Assembly: GCF_002220865.2 (NCBI RefSeq) | Contig: NZ_NHRJ02000009.1 | Coordinates: 278 to 64,277 of the forward strand | Direction: 5' to 3' | From: Paenibacillus xerothermodurans | Lineage (GTDB): Bacteria; Bacillota; Bacilli; Paenibacillales; NBRC-103111 | Length of the DNA: 64,000 nt | In this document: one piece after another, positions 55,015 through 63,139 of the stretch | How positions within the stretch are numbered: the first letter of the stretch is position 1 | How the letters are laid out: each line of letters starts with the position of its first letter | Program-made: the position numbers and the translations under genes | The notes under the pieces: generated by a model | Told to the model about the DNA's origin: nothing | The model's input: only the letters and a program-made list of their open reading frames with translations | The model's database searches: none

Positions 55015-55962
55015 TTATGTCAGTGTTGGCCGGTACAATTCAACAATTTTTCGTGCCTGCGCTGCCACTGCTTCAGCAACCGATATAGGCTCACAGATTT
55101 TCACGTCGGGGCCATAGCTGAGCAGCATGCTGTAAAGCCATGGCTCTTCCGGCTGTACGCTGGTGACGAGCACGGTACCGTCTGGTAAATCCTCTACTTT
55201 AGCGTGGCCGAAGTAGTCCCGTACGCGGGATTTCACGCGGGGCTGAAATTGCAGCACCAATTTGACAACATTTTGCACATCCGGCCGGTTCCATCGAACA
55301 TCCAATTGATCCAGAGGTTTGTGCTTCCGCTCAAACGTTTCACTCAGGACAGTCAGACCATCGATTCTCGATAGACGAAAAATACGGTAATCATGACGCA
55401 ATCTGCAGAAGCCGTATAGATACCACACATAGCCCTTCAGGACCATCCCCATAGGCTCGCACTCACGCTCCGATGTTTCGCCCTGTGAATTAATATAATT
55501 CATTTGTATCAGCTTGGTATCACGTATCGCGGCACGCAGCACAGTCAGCCGTTCCCGCTCTACCTCCGCCCCATACCAAGGGTTGATATCGATCAATATC
55601 TGCTGGCTCAAGTCATCTATGTTGTTCCGCTCTGATTTCGCCACCAGGGCCCCAACCTTATCGAGCAGGCCGCCGATGTCGGTGTCGTCCAACGAAGAGC
55701 GAACCCCTTTCAGCGCAATGACGATTGCCTGCAGCTCCTCCATAGACAAATACTGCCTTTCCAACCGGTATTGGTCCATAATCTCATATCCGCCCGACGC
55801 CCCTGCGAATGAGACAATGGGAATGCCCGCCTGATTGAGACATTCCAAGTCACGGTAAATGGTGCGAACTGAAACTTCAAAGCGCTCGGTCAACTCTTTC
55901 GCAGTGACTCTTTTTCGGTTTAGCAGGAGCATGGTGATCGCCAGAAGGCGGTCGAGCTTCAT
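55015..55962 (-). CDS. WYL-domain transcriptional regulator (YafY-like)
   Basis: A 315-residue regulator. A DeoR-like winged helix-turn-helix occupies residues 1-60 (FEVSVRTIYRDLECLNQAGIP), followed by a WYL ligand-binding domain from about residue 140 (GYVWYLYGFCRLRHDYRIFRLSRI) and a C-terminal WCX extension. WYL proteins often sense nucleic acids or nucleotides and control stress or defence genes. The downstream DinB gene is the most likely cotranscribed partner; no defence cluster is seen here. Confidence 0.9.
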   Translation of the reverse strand: MKLDRLLAITMLLLNRKRVTAKELTERFEVSVRTIYRDLECLNQAGIPIVSFAGASGGYEIMDQYRLERQYLSMEELQAIVIALKGVRSSLDDTDIGGLLDKVGALVAKSERNNIDDLSQQILIDINPWYGAEVERERLTVLRAAIRDTKLIQMNYINSQGETSERECEPMGMVLKGYVWYLYGFCRLRHDYRIFRLSRIDGLTVLSETFERKHKPLDQLDVRWNRPDVQNVVKLVLQFQPRVKSRVRDYFGHAKVEDLPDGTVLVTSVQPEEPWLYSMLLSYGPDVKICEPISVAEAVAAQARKIVELYRPTLT

Positions 55963-56097
55963 CGTTTCACAACCTTTTCCTATTTATTCCTTATTATGCC
56001 TTTGTTACATGTTCGTGGGCAACAGCCCCACCGTGCATGTGTTGGCAGCAACGCGTACGTCGTGCGTGAGAGTGAAAAGCCTGTCTGAGGGCGGGGT

Positions 56098-56262
56098 AAT
56101 GCGAAGTCGGCCAGATTCGGCGGATTTCGAGGCATACACGGCTGCAGCAAAGGAGCTGGAGCTACAGCTTGAACTGAAGCGAACCTCCAGCTATGCATCA
56201 CACCTGGGCATGATTGCCCGAGTGCCGCTTCAAACAAGGAACTTCCTGCGAATACATTATTA
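56098..56262 (+). CDS. Possible small protein, 54 residues
   Basis: A short frame with a good SD (GAGGGCGGGG, 3-8 nt before the ATG). The product is charged and amphipathic (EAYTAAAKELELQLELKRTS), consistent with a helix, followed by a hydrophobic patch. It ends 50 nt before the PBP start. No family recognised. It could be a leader ORF of the PBP gene or a chance frame. Confidence 0.35.
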
Positions 56263-56312
56263 AAACACCATTATGCAGACAATTTTTAGGCATCATGCCA
56301 GGGGGTGTCGGG

Positions 56313-58517
56313 ATGTTCGAGGACAATCAAACCGATAGAACAAAAACAACTAATACCAAAGAGCGCCAGCCGGCAGCGGGAGCAAACGCACGAATTGGAG
56401 CCGATAAAAGCAAACAGAACACGCCGATGCAAGGAGATGCGGTTGCACATCAAAAGGCTGCGGGGTGGAAGACGAGACTGCGTGATAGGCGTACTTGGCT
56501 GTGGCTGGGCGGTGCGCTGCTGGCATCAGGCATGGCGGTGTTGGCGGCAGCGGCACTGTGGATACGCAGCTTGGATGTGAGCAAGCTGGAGCACCCGCTG
56601 CCCGAGCCTACCCTGATCTTGGACAGTAGTGGTCAGCCTGCCTCACAGCTGTCCTCCTCCCGCATTATACCGGTAGAGCTGGAGGATGTCCCACTTGATC
56701 TGCGCAACGCGGTGATCGCTGTGGAAGACCGGCGGTTTTACGAGCATTCCGGCATCGATCTGTGGGCCATCGGGCGGGCGTTGTTACGTGACCTGCAGTC
56801 CGGTTCGCTCAAGGAGGGCGGCAGCACCTTGACGCAGCAGCTTGCGAAAAATCTGTTCCTGCAGACGGACAAAACGTTCAGCCGCAAAATTAAGGAAGCT
56901 GGCTACGCGATTAAAATTAATCTTATCTACAGCAAGGACGAAATTTTAGAGCTGTATTTGAACAGTATTTATTTCGGTGAAGGGCGCTGGGGTGTCGAAG
57001 GCGCGGCACAGCAATACTTCGCCAAGCCGGCGGCACAGCTGACGCTGGAGGAATCTGCTTTGCTCGCCGCTCTGCCGAAGGCGCCGACCACCTATTCTCC
57101 GGCGAAAAACAGGGAGAAAGCGCTGGAGCGGCGTAATTTGGTGCTCTCCTTGATGAGAGAGCAGCAGTTTATCAGCGACGCCGCTTATCAGCAGGCGGTT
57201 GCGAAGCCGATTGTATTAAAGCAGAACAATGAAGAATCACTCAAAGGAAAGTATCCGTCTTACGTAGATTACGTCATTGAAGAAGCTGCAGCGCTGTATG
57301 GCTTCACTGAGGAACAAGTGCTCACGTCCGGCCTTCGCATCTATACTAACCTGGACCCAAAGGTGCAAAAAGCAATGGAGGACGTCTACGCTAACGACGG
57401 CATGTTTCCGGAGGGTACTCCGGATCAGCTGCTGCAGAGCGGCGCGGTGATCATCGACCATCGGACCGGCGGCATACGGGCGATGATCGGGGCACGCGGC
57501 AAGCAGGTGTACCGCGGGTTCAACCGCGCGACCCAGCTGCGCCGTCAGCCGGGGTCGTCGTTCAAGCCGCTCGCGGTCTACGCCCCGGCGCTGGAGCGCG
57601 GCTATACCCCCAGCTCCTGGCTGTATGACGGGGAGCTGGATATCGCGGGCTACCGGCCCAGGGACTGGGACGGGCAGACACGCGGACAGGTCACGCTGCA
57701 GGAGGCCGTTGTGCGCTCGTGGAATATCCCTGCCGTATGGCTGCTCAACGAAATCGGCCTGGACACAGGCTTCGAGTTCGTGCGCAAGGCAGGTATTCCG
57801 CTTACGCCGGCCGACCGCAGCTTGAGCTTGGCCCTCGGCGGACTGTCCGAGGGCGTGTCGCCCCTGCAGATGGCACAGGCCTATGGCGCCATCGCCAACC
57901 TTGCCGTGATGCATCAGGCACACGCCATCGTGAAGGTTACGACCAAGGATGGCATCCCCTTGGTCGAGGCTCAGGCGAAGCCGACGGGCGTGACGCGCCC
58001 GGCGGTCGCCTATGAGCTGACTTTACTGCTGCAGGAGGCAGTAAAGTCAGGTACGGGCCAGGCCGCAGCCATGGGGCGGCCTGTGGCGGGCAAGACGGGC
58101 ACAACGCAGTTGCCCGCCACGCAGGAATTCGCCGCCATCGGGCCAAACGGCGCCAAGGACGCCTGGTTCGTCGGCTTCACGCCCGAGCTGACCGCCGCCA
58201 TCTGGCTGGGCTACGATCAGACCGACAAGAACCACTATCTAACCACCTCCGGTGGAGCGGTGCCTGCCGCACTTTTTCGCGAAGTCATGAACCGGGCTTT
58301 AAGCGGCACACCTGCAGCGCCGTTTCCGGTTCCGGATGAGTATCGAAAACTTGAGCAAGCTAGGGCGCTGGAAGCATGGCAACAGCAGCGGCAGTACGAG
58401 GACGATACGGCCTCCGGCGATGATCCAGCCAGGGAAGATGAACGGGGGAAACGCGGCAGCGACGAGAAGCATGAACACCGTGGTTGGTGGGAGAGAGGCA
58501 GAAAAGAAGACGATTAA
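56313..58517 (+). CDS. Class A penicillin-binding protein with charged tail
   Basis: A 734-residue bifunctional peptidoglycan synthase. Cytoplasmic residues 1-60 are Lys/Gln-rich and one membrane anchor follows (about 64-90). The GT51 domain has Glu in VEDRRFYEHSG and EGGSTLTQQLAKNL. The transpeptidase has SSFK, SWN and KTGTT. The last 40 residues are highly charged with His and Trp (GWWERGRKEDD). The start at 56313 has AGGGGGTG upstream; an in-frame upstream extension is not supported. The second class A PBP of the window, not next to sporulation genes. Confidence 0.92.
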   Translation: MFEDNQTDRTKTTNTKERQPAAGANARIGADKSKQNTPMQGDAVAHQKAAGWKTRLRDRRTWLWLGGALLASGMAVLAAAALWIRSLDVSKLEHPLPEPTLILDSSGQPASQLSSSRIIPVELEDVPLDLRNAVIAVEDRRFYEHSGIDLWAIGRALLRDLQSGSLKEGGSTLTQQLAKNLFLQTDKTFSRKIKEAGYAIKINLIYSKDEILELYLNSIYFGEGRWGVEGAAQQYFAKPAAQLTLEESALLAALPKAPTTYSPAKNREKALERRNLVLSLMREQQFISDAAYQQAVAKPIVLKQNNEESLKGKYPSYVDYVIEEAAALYGFTEEQVLTSGLRIYTNLDPKVQKAMEDVYANDGMFPEGTPDQLLQSGAVIIDHRTGGIRAMIGARGKQVYRGFNRATQLRRQPGSSFKPLAVYAPALERGYTPSSWLYDGELDIAGYRPRDWDGQTRGQVTLQEAVVRSWNIPAVWLLNEIGLDTGFEFVRKAGIPLTPADRSLSLALGGLSEGVSPLQMAQAYGAIANLAVMHQAHAIVKVTTKDGIPLVEAQAKPTGVTRPAVAYELTLLLQEAVKSGTGQAAAMGRPVAGKTGTTQLPATQEFAAIGPNGAKDAWFVGFTPELTAAIWLGYDQTDKNHYLTTSGGAVPAALFREVMNRALSGTPAAPFPVPDEYRKLEQARALEAWQQQRQYEDDTASGDDPAREDERGKRGSDEKHEHRGWWERGRKEDD

Positions 58518-58524
58518 TATGCAA

Positions 58525-58563
58525 CAGCCCGCCGGCGCTAACATGCAGCTGCCCGGCGGGCTG
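58525..58563. terminator. Terminator between PBP gene and secreted-protein gene
   Basis: CAGCCCGCCGG pairs perfectly with CCGGCGGGCTG (11 bp) and is followed by GTTATTGTTTATTGTTTT on the plus strand. Confidence 0.8.
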
Positions 58564-58607
58564 GTTATTGTTTATTGTTTTGTTACTGCCATGAGAGCAT
58601 GCAGCCG

Positions 58608-59714
58608 CTAGTCATCATCGTATTCATCATCTCTGCCCTTCTCCCAATGCTTTTGCTTATTTTCCTCATCCTTGCCGTGCTCTTTCCAATGCTCTTTGTA
58701 CCGCTCTACCTGCTTGTGCTCATACCGGTCATCATCGGCATTGTCATCGCGGTCTGACCGCTGCTCTTCCCCGTTACCTGCGCTGCTGCTCACACCGTGG
58801 CCGGTGGCGCCAGCAGGAATGTTCACCTGCTGTGCCGGTGGAGTGGATGTGTCTTCACGCCACTTAACGTCGATCTTCCATTCGGCTGATGACTCTTTTA
58901 GCTGAAATTGTCCGGCGATCCGCTGTTTTAAGGCTTCCTCAAAGGCTTCCTGCTCTGTCGGCAGGCCATGGAGCATCATCCGGATGATGGACTCTGCGGA
59001 GGCACCGGTCAAATGAATGACCGCTCGATCCTTCGTCTTCACATACAGCTCATTTCCACCCTTGTCCTCAGCACCGGACGAGGCCTTATGCTTGGCGTGC
59101 AGCAGCATATCCTTGCTCTTCCATTCCAGCTCGAGCTCCTCTACCGCTCGTGCATCAGTGGACGCCACCGGTTTGGCTGGTGCGGCCTGCGCCGCTGCAT
59201 CCTGCTGCGCAGGCGCATCCGCGCCCGCACCGGACGCTGCGAGTGCCGACTCCGCAGCGCCTGCGGCCGCTGCCGCCGGTGCCGCTGACGGGCTCGAAGC
59301 CGCAGCTGCCGAGGTGCCTGTGGCGACACCAGCTTCCGGCTGAGCCGCCGGCTCAGTGCCGTCCGGCTGCCCCTCAGCGACAGGCGGAGTCTTTGCGTCG
59401 GAGGCTTTAATGTATGCCGCCTGATCCTTGCTGTTAAGAATCAACTCGAGCGTGTCGCCCGGCTGTAGATCCTGCGCCGTTGCTTTTTGCATGTTCCGGT
59501 ACACCCAAACCGACGCCGCTAGAGGATATGCCGTCTCTCTGCCATCCACCGACACAATGATCTTCTTGGCCCCGTCCTCTATTCTCACGAAGCTGCCCTT
59601 AGCTTCCGTCGACACTTCCGCCGATACCTGACTGTCCCCCCAGCCCGTGATGCCGTAGGCGACTAATCCGAAACAAAGGCAGCAAACAACGATCCATGTG
59701 ATCCTTTTTTTCAT
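58608..59714 (-). CDS. Membrane-anchored or secreted protein with Ala-rich linker and charged tail
   Basis: A 368-residue protein of unknown function. A hydrophobic N-terminal segment (residues 5-25, after MKKR) is a signal peptide or anchor. Residues 40-105 form a small beta domain, residues 125-195 are almost only Ala, Pro, Ser and Gly, and residues 205-290 form a folded domain. The last 50 residues are extremely rich in Asp, Glu, Lys, His. GGAGGGG lies 8 nt before the ATG at 59714; the longer frame upstream is not coding. It is convergent with a PBP gene that ends in a similar charged tail. Confidence 0.7.
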   Translation of the reverse strand: MKKRITWIVVCCLCFGLVAYGITGWGDSQVSAEVSTEAKGSFVRIEDGAKKIIVSVDGRETAYPLAASVWVYRNMQKATAQDLQPGDTLELILNSKDQAAYIKASDAKTPPVAEGQPDGTEPAAQPEAGVATGTSAAAASSPSAAPAAAAAGAAESALAASGAGADAPAQQDAAAQAAPAKPVASTDARAVEELELEWKSKDMLLHAKHKASSGAEDKGGNELYVKTKDRAVIHLTGASAESIIRMMLHGLPTEQEAFEEALKQRIAGQFQLKESSAEWKIDVKWREDTSTPPAQQVNIPAGATGHGVSSSAGNGEEQRSDRDDNADDDRYEHKQVERYKEHWKEHGKDEENKQKHWEKGRDDEYDDD

Positions 59715-59782
59715 ATCAGTCCCCTCCCCATGCTCATAGCTACTACATACTTCGCAGCTGTGATGAAGTTTGGGGGCATTTT

Positions 59783-60325
59783 TTATTCCACAGACTGCCA
59801 ACGGTGAGCATACTTTTGCAGCCGCGGATGCATATTCGACATGCCTAGCGTATCTCCCAGCCGGATGAATAGACGCAGCTGTTTGATCCAATGCTCGAAC
59901 GACTCGAACGAGGCCATTATGTTGGCCATCTCTCCTGATACATAGACGAAGTGCGGACCGGGATACTTGTCGGCCAGAAAACGGAACGCTGTGTCCATCG
60001 GCGTGTATTTTTTTCGTCGCCCCTCCCATCGTTCTATCACTGCATCCACATCAGGCTCCGACTGTGCTAAAAGCTCCTGAAGTGTATCCACCCGATGGTA
60101 GTAAGGCGCTACCATTGGTACACCCATACGGCGCAGAGTTTCCTCATGCAGCGGGTAAAAAACCGTCTTCGCCATCTTTTTCCGTTCCGACAGCTCCAGA
60201 GCCGTCCGTAGTTGCTGTAGATCGTATGCTTGAAAACTGTCATACACCCACAGACTGCCCCTGTGCTCCTCCTGCTCGCTCTTCGGCTCGTACCCAAAAG
60301 GCACATGGCTCACTTGTCTCGGCAT
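59783..60325 (-). CDS. Conserved-looking cytoplasmic protein, unknown function
   Basis: A 180-residue protein, aromatic and basic, with no signal peptide, membrane segment or recognised catalytic motif. Helical segments with many Arg, Glu and Tyr dominate (DLQQLRTALELSERKKMAK, in outline). Good SD GGGGAGGG 6 nt before the ATG. It is the last gene of a minus-strand run following the glycosylase and a small coupled ORF whose 3' end overlaps it. Confidence 0.65.
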   Translation of the reverse strand: MPRQVSHVPFGYEPKSEQEEHRGSLWVYDSFQAYDLQQLRTALELSERKKMAKTVFYPLHEETLRRMGVPMVAPYYHRVDTLQELLAQSEPDVDAVIERWEGRRKKYTPMDTAFRFLADKYPGPHFVYVSGEMANIMASFESFEHWIKQLRLFIRLGDTLGMSNMHPRLQKYAHRWQSVE

Positions 60326-60470
60326 TCGTGTCCCTCCCCGTAAGGCCCTTCAGCCGGATTTCCCTTAGTATACCGTCCTCTATTACCCACATGCTCAATG
60401 TGGAACGTTTGTCCGCCCTTTGCTCTCCGGTGAATCCGCTGTTAACGGTGAAAAACAAAGTTTCTTTCAC
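60240..60470 (-). CDS. Small ORF coupled to the glycosylase gene
   Basis: A 76-residue frame that starts with GTG two nt after the glycosylase stop. The CGGAG in the last codons of the glycosylase serves as its SD. The first 50 residues look like a beta-rich domain (KETLFFTVNSGFTG, STLSMWVIEDGILREIRL). The last 28 overlap, in a different frame, the start of the 180-residue gene and look random, so the protein may be real with a casual C terminus. No family recognised. Confidence 0.45.
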   Translation of the reverse strand: MKETLFFTVNSGFTGEQRADKRSTLSMWVIEDGILREIRLKGLTGRDTNAETSEPCAFWVRAEERAGGAQGQSVGV

Positions 60471-60471
60471 T

Positions 60472-60990
60472 TCAGCTCCGCAGCACTCGCCACATGGCTA
60501 ATTTAGCTTCAAAAGAAATCGTCCTGGCTGGACTTGTCGATGGCAGCGTCGCGCAGCGCAGCTTGGCGCCGACTCCCTGCGCCCGCAGCACCGGGATTAC
60601 ATGCTTCCGGTACATTCGCTCCGCGGCCTGCCCGTTGAAGAAAACCCGCTGCAACGCAGGATACGCCTGGAAAAAGGCGGGAAAATCATTCGCCTCCGGC
60701 TGGCGGATGTCCGCATCCAGGCTGCCTTTTCTTTCGCAGGACGCCAGCACATCCCACAGCGCGACATGATGTCTCAAAGCAAACTCCAACCGCTCTTCGT
60801 ATATGTCACTGGGCTCCGCATCCGCGCCGTACAGCGTGTACAACAGCCGCCAAAAATGGTTGCGGGGATTGCCGTAATACTCTTGTTTATACAATGATTG
60901 TACACCGGGCATGGAGCCAAGAACGAGCACCGTGCACGAGCGGTCGACCACAGGCGGCAGTCCCTGCAAACGGGTCACACGATCGGGCAC
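60472..60990 (-). CDS. DNA-deoxyinosine glycosylase (UDG superfamily)
   Basis: A 172-residue member of UDG family 6, which removes hypoxanthine (deaminated adenine) from DNA. The superfamily motif 1 region reads VLVLGSMPGVQSL and is followed by QEYYGNPRNHFWRLL, characteristic of this family; motif 2 falls in the LPSTSPAR segment (Ser-Pro-x near the end). The start is taken as GTG at 60990 because AAGGAGG stands exactly 7 nt before it; an ATG six codons upstream overlaps that SD and has none of its own. The upstream transporter gene ends 26 nt before it. Confidence 0.88.
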   Translation of the reverse strand: MPDRVTRLQGLPPVVDRSCTVLVLGSMPGVQSLYKQEYYGNPRNHFWRLLYTLYGADAEPSDIYEERLEFALRHHVALWDVLASCERKGSLDADIRQPEANDFPAFFQAYPALQRVFFNGQAAERMYRKHVIPVLRAQGVGAKLRCATLPSTSPARTISFEAKLAMWRVLRS

Positions 60991-61015
60991 AGCCGCACCT
61001 CCTTCCATCAGCAAG

Positions 61016-61948
61016 TCAGACACCGCTCTCCGCTGCATTGGTCTTAGCAGGCTCGCTGCCGTCACGTTTGGCTGCACGGGCAGTGAGCTTCGCCTTTTTC
61101 AGAGGCCAATTAAGCAGCAGCATTCCAGCGAGAAACATCCCTGTGCCCGCGATGATATACATAGTGATAGGATCGTTGAAAAATAAATAGGACCATAGAA
61201 TCGTAAACAGCACACTGCTGTTGCCTACTAGAATTAAAACGCCGAAGCTCACCCGCTGCATGGCTTTCGCATACCAGTTGAAGCTTAAACCTGTTATCAA
61301 TCCCAGTGCTGCCAGCGCCATCAAGCCTCCAATGTGAAACGAGCCAGTCGTATGTGCTTGGACAGGAAGCGGCAGCGCCATCAGCACCGAGCACCAGAAG
61401 AACACGGAAAAGTTCATGTTTTCAGAATCCATTGATTGGATCAGCAGCTTCTGGCTTAACACATGAAATGTTGTCCCAATCGCGGCAAGAATAAACAGCA
61501 GCGTCGTGAAGCCACCGCTCGCGATCATTTCACTTAGCGGCAGTCCGTTCCAGCTGATCACAAGGACGCCCAGGATACACAGAGCGGCGGCCACCCAACC
61601 GCGCCTCGATACTTCCTCCTTGAAGTAGAAGGCCGATATGAGCAGTAGTATCACCGTTTGTATGGGCACGACCAGTATATTGCCATACGAATATCCGATA
61701 GACAGCGCTATATTTTCAAACAGATAATTAAAGCTTTTTCCAATGGCACCGATCCAAATCCACTTGTGCTTCGCATAAATTCGAAGTTTCTGATCACGCC
61801 ATAGCAACACAACGCCCAAAGCCACAACGCCTACCGCAAAACGCGCAAATGTGATGGTCATGCTATCCACCCATGTACCGGCCGTTTTCACTAATATGCC
61901 TACAAAGCTCCATGATAAAGTTGCCAGAAATAAAAAAACGTAACCCAT
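61016..61948 (-). CDS. EamA-family (DMT) transporter
   Basis: A 310-residue integral membrane protein with ten predicted helices in two EamA repeats (about residues 1-140 and 150-290), the drug/metabolite transporter fold. The short Lys-rich C terminus is cytoplasmic. The substrate cannot be inferred. The start at 61948 (MGYVFLFLATLSW) fits the first helix; AGGGG lies about 13 nt upstream, a loose spacing. It is cotranscribed with the deoxyinosine glycosylase downstream. Confidence 0.88.
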   Translation of the reverse strand: MGYVFLFLATLSWSFVGILVKTAGTWVDSMTITFARFAVGVVALGVVLLWRDQKLRIYAKHKWIWIGAIGKSFNYLFENIALSIGYSYGNILVVPIQTVILLLISAFYFKEEVSRRGWVAAALCILGVLVISWNGLPLSEMIASGGFTTLLFILAAIGTTFHVLSQKLLIQSMDSENMNFSVFFWCSVLMALPLPVQAHTTGSFHIGGLMALAALGLITGLSFNWYAKAMQRVSFGVLILVGNSSVLFTILWSYLFFNDPITMYIIAGTGMFLAGMLLLNWPLKKAKLTARAAKRDGSEPAKTNAAESGV

Positions 61949-62292
61949 GCTGTATGGCTGACCCCTCAGTTGCCCGATTTTTTCCACACGAATGCCTCTT
62001 ACCCGGTATTGTATCATAGCGGCCCGGTTAGCAGATGCAAATTATGTAAAAGAAGCCCCAAACCCCCGGTCCTTTCGGCCTTGGTGGTCAGGACTTCTCT
62101 GAATTATTCACTGTGCTGCTTTTACCGACATACCAGCGTTTATAGCTTCGAGCCTGGCTAGTATACTTCCGCTCCACCCGCGTTGGCGGCACGTCAGCGG
62201 GTCAACTGCCACTATACTTCGGCCGCCATCCTCGAACTTCCGATCAGTGTCCGTGTCATTCAGCGCTGGTGTACTTCCGTCTTGTCCGCGGT
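61949..62292. other. Gap between SDR and transporter genes
   Basis: About 345 bp. It contains a terminator-like hairpin (62047-62098) and three degenerate copies of a (TA/TG)TACTTCCG motif at 62162, 62213 and 62270, spaced 51-57 bp. No coding frame with an SD was seen. Confidence 0.45.
62047..62098 (-). terminator. Terminator-like hairpin downstream of the SDR gene
   Basis: On the minus strand AGAAGTCC pairs with GGGCTTCT, with a second inner stem, followed by TTTTAC, about 200 nt past the SDR stop. Confidence 0.5.
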
Positions 62293-63111
62293 TCAGCCCC
62301 GGATAAGAGATTCGGCACCATCAATGTAAATTTCCGTACCCGTGATATGAGAAGACTCACTGGAAGCCAGGAACAGCACGAGATCGGCAACCTGCTCGGG
62401 CGAGCCTGGCCCGCGTGCCAGCGGCTGGTCGCCTTCCGGAAATTCCACCGGAATCTGCACTTCCTTTAACTCTGGCTTCTTATGAGTATTTGAATCAATA
62501 TTAGTGGTAATGGCGCCCGGACAAACCGCATTGACACGAATGCGATACCGGGCCAGCTCCAACGCCGCCATTTTCATGAACGCAATCTGGCCGGCCTTGG
62601 TAGTGGCGTATGTGCTAAACCCGATGTTGGAAAACACACGGTTGCCATTGATGGAGCTATTGATAATAACACTGCCGCCGCTCTTTTTCAAATGAGGCAC
62701 CGCAAGCTTCACCGTCAGGAATGTTCCCTTGAGGTTGATGTCGACCGTCTGTTCCCAATCCTCCACCTGCATATGCTCGATTGACGTCATCACGCCATTA
62801 ATGCCCGCATTGGCAAACACGATGTCGAGCTGTCCGTAGCGTTGCATCACCGCAGCCACCGCTGCCTCCATTTGCTCCGCACTCGACACATCCGCCTGGA
62901 ACGCGAACGCTTCGCCGCCGATTTTTGCAATGTCCGCGACCACTGCCTCGGCTGAGTCCACGCTGCGGTTCAGCACGCACACCTTAGCACCATGCCGGGC
63001 GAGCAGCAGAGCGGAGGCCTTGCCAATGCCGGAGCCGCCGCCGGTCACCAACGCCACCTTGCCCGGTACACGCTGGTGGTCCATCGCCTGTATCATTTCT
63101 CCTCCACTCAT
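62293..63111 (-). CDS. Short-chain dehydrogenase/reductase
   Basis: A 272-residue classical SDR. The NAD(P)-binding motif TGGGSGIG is near residue 24, NAGIN near 98, Ser in INSSING near 155 and the catalytic Tyr-x3-Lys in YATTKAG near 165. The substrate is unknown; the C-terminal region (SSESSHITGTEIYIDGAESL) is the usual family end. Two starts are possible: the ATG at 63111, or the ATG five codons later behind GGAGGAG. It follows glgC after a 28-nt gap. Confidence 0.9.
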   Translation of the reverse strand: MSGGEMIQAMDHQRVPGKVALVTGGGSGIGKASALLLARHGAKVCVLNRSVDSAEAVVADIAKIGGEAFAFQADVSSAEQMEAAVAAVMQRYGQLDIVFANAGINGVMTSIEHMQVEDWEQTVDINLKGTFLTVKLAVPHLKKSGGSVIINSSINGNRVFSNIGFSTYATTKAGQIAFMKMAALELARYRIRVNAVCPGAITTNIDSNTHKKPELKEVQIPVEFPEGDQPLARGPGSPEQVADLVLFLASSESSHITGTEIYIDGAESLIRG

Positions 63112-63139
63112 ACACTGATCCCTTCTCTCTGTCTATCTA

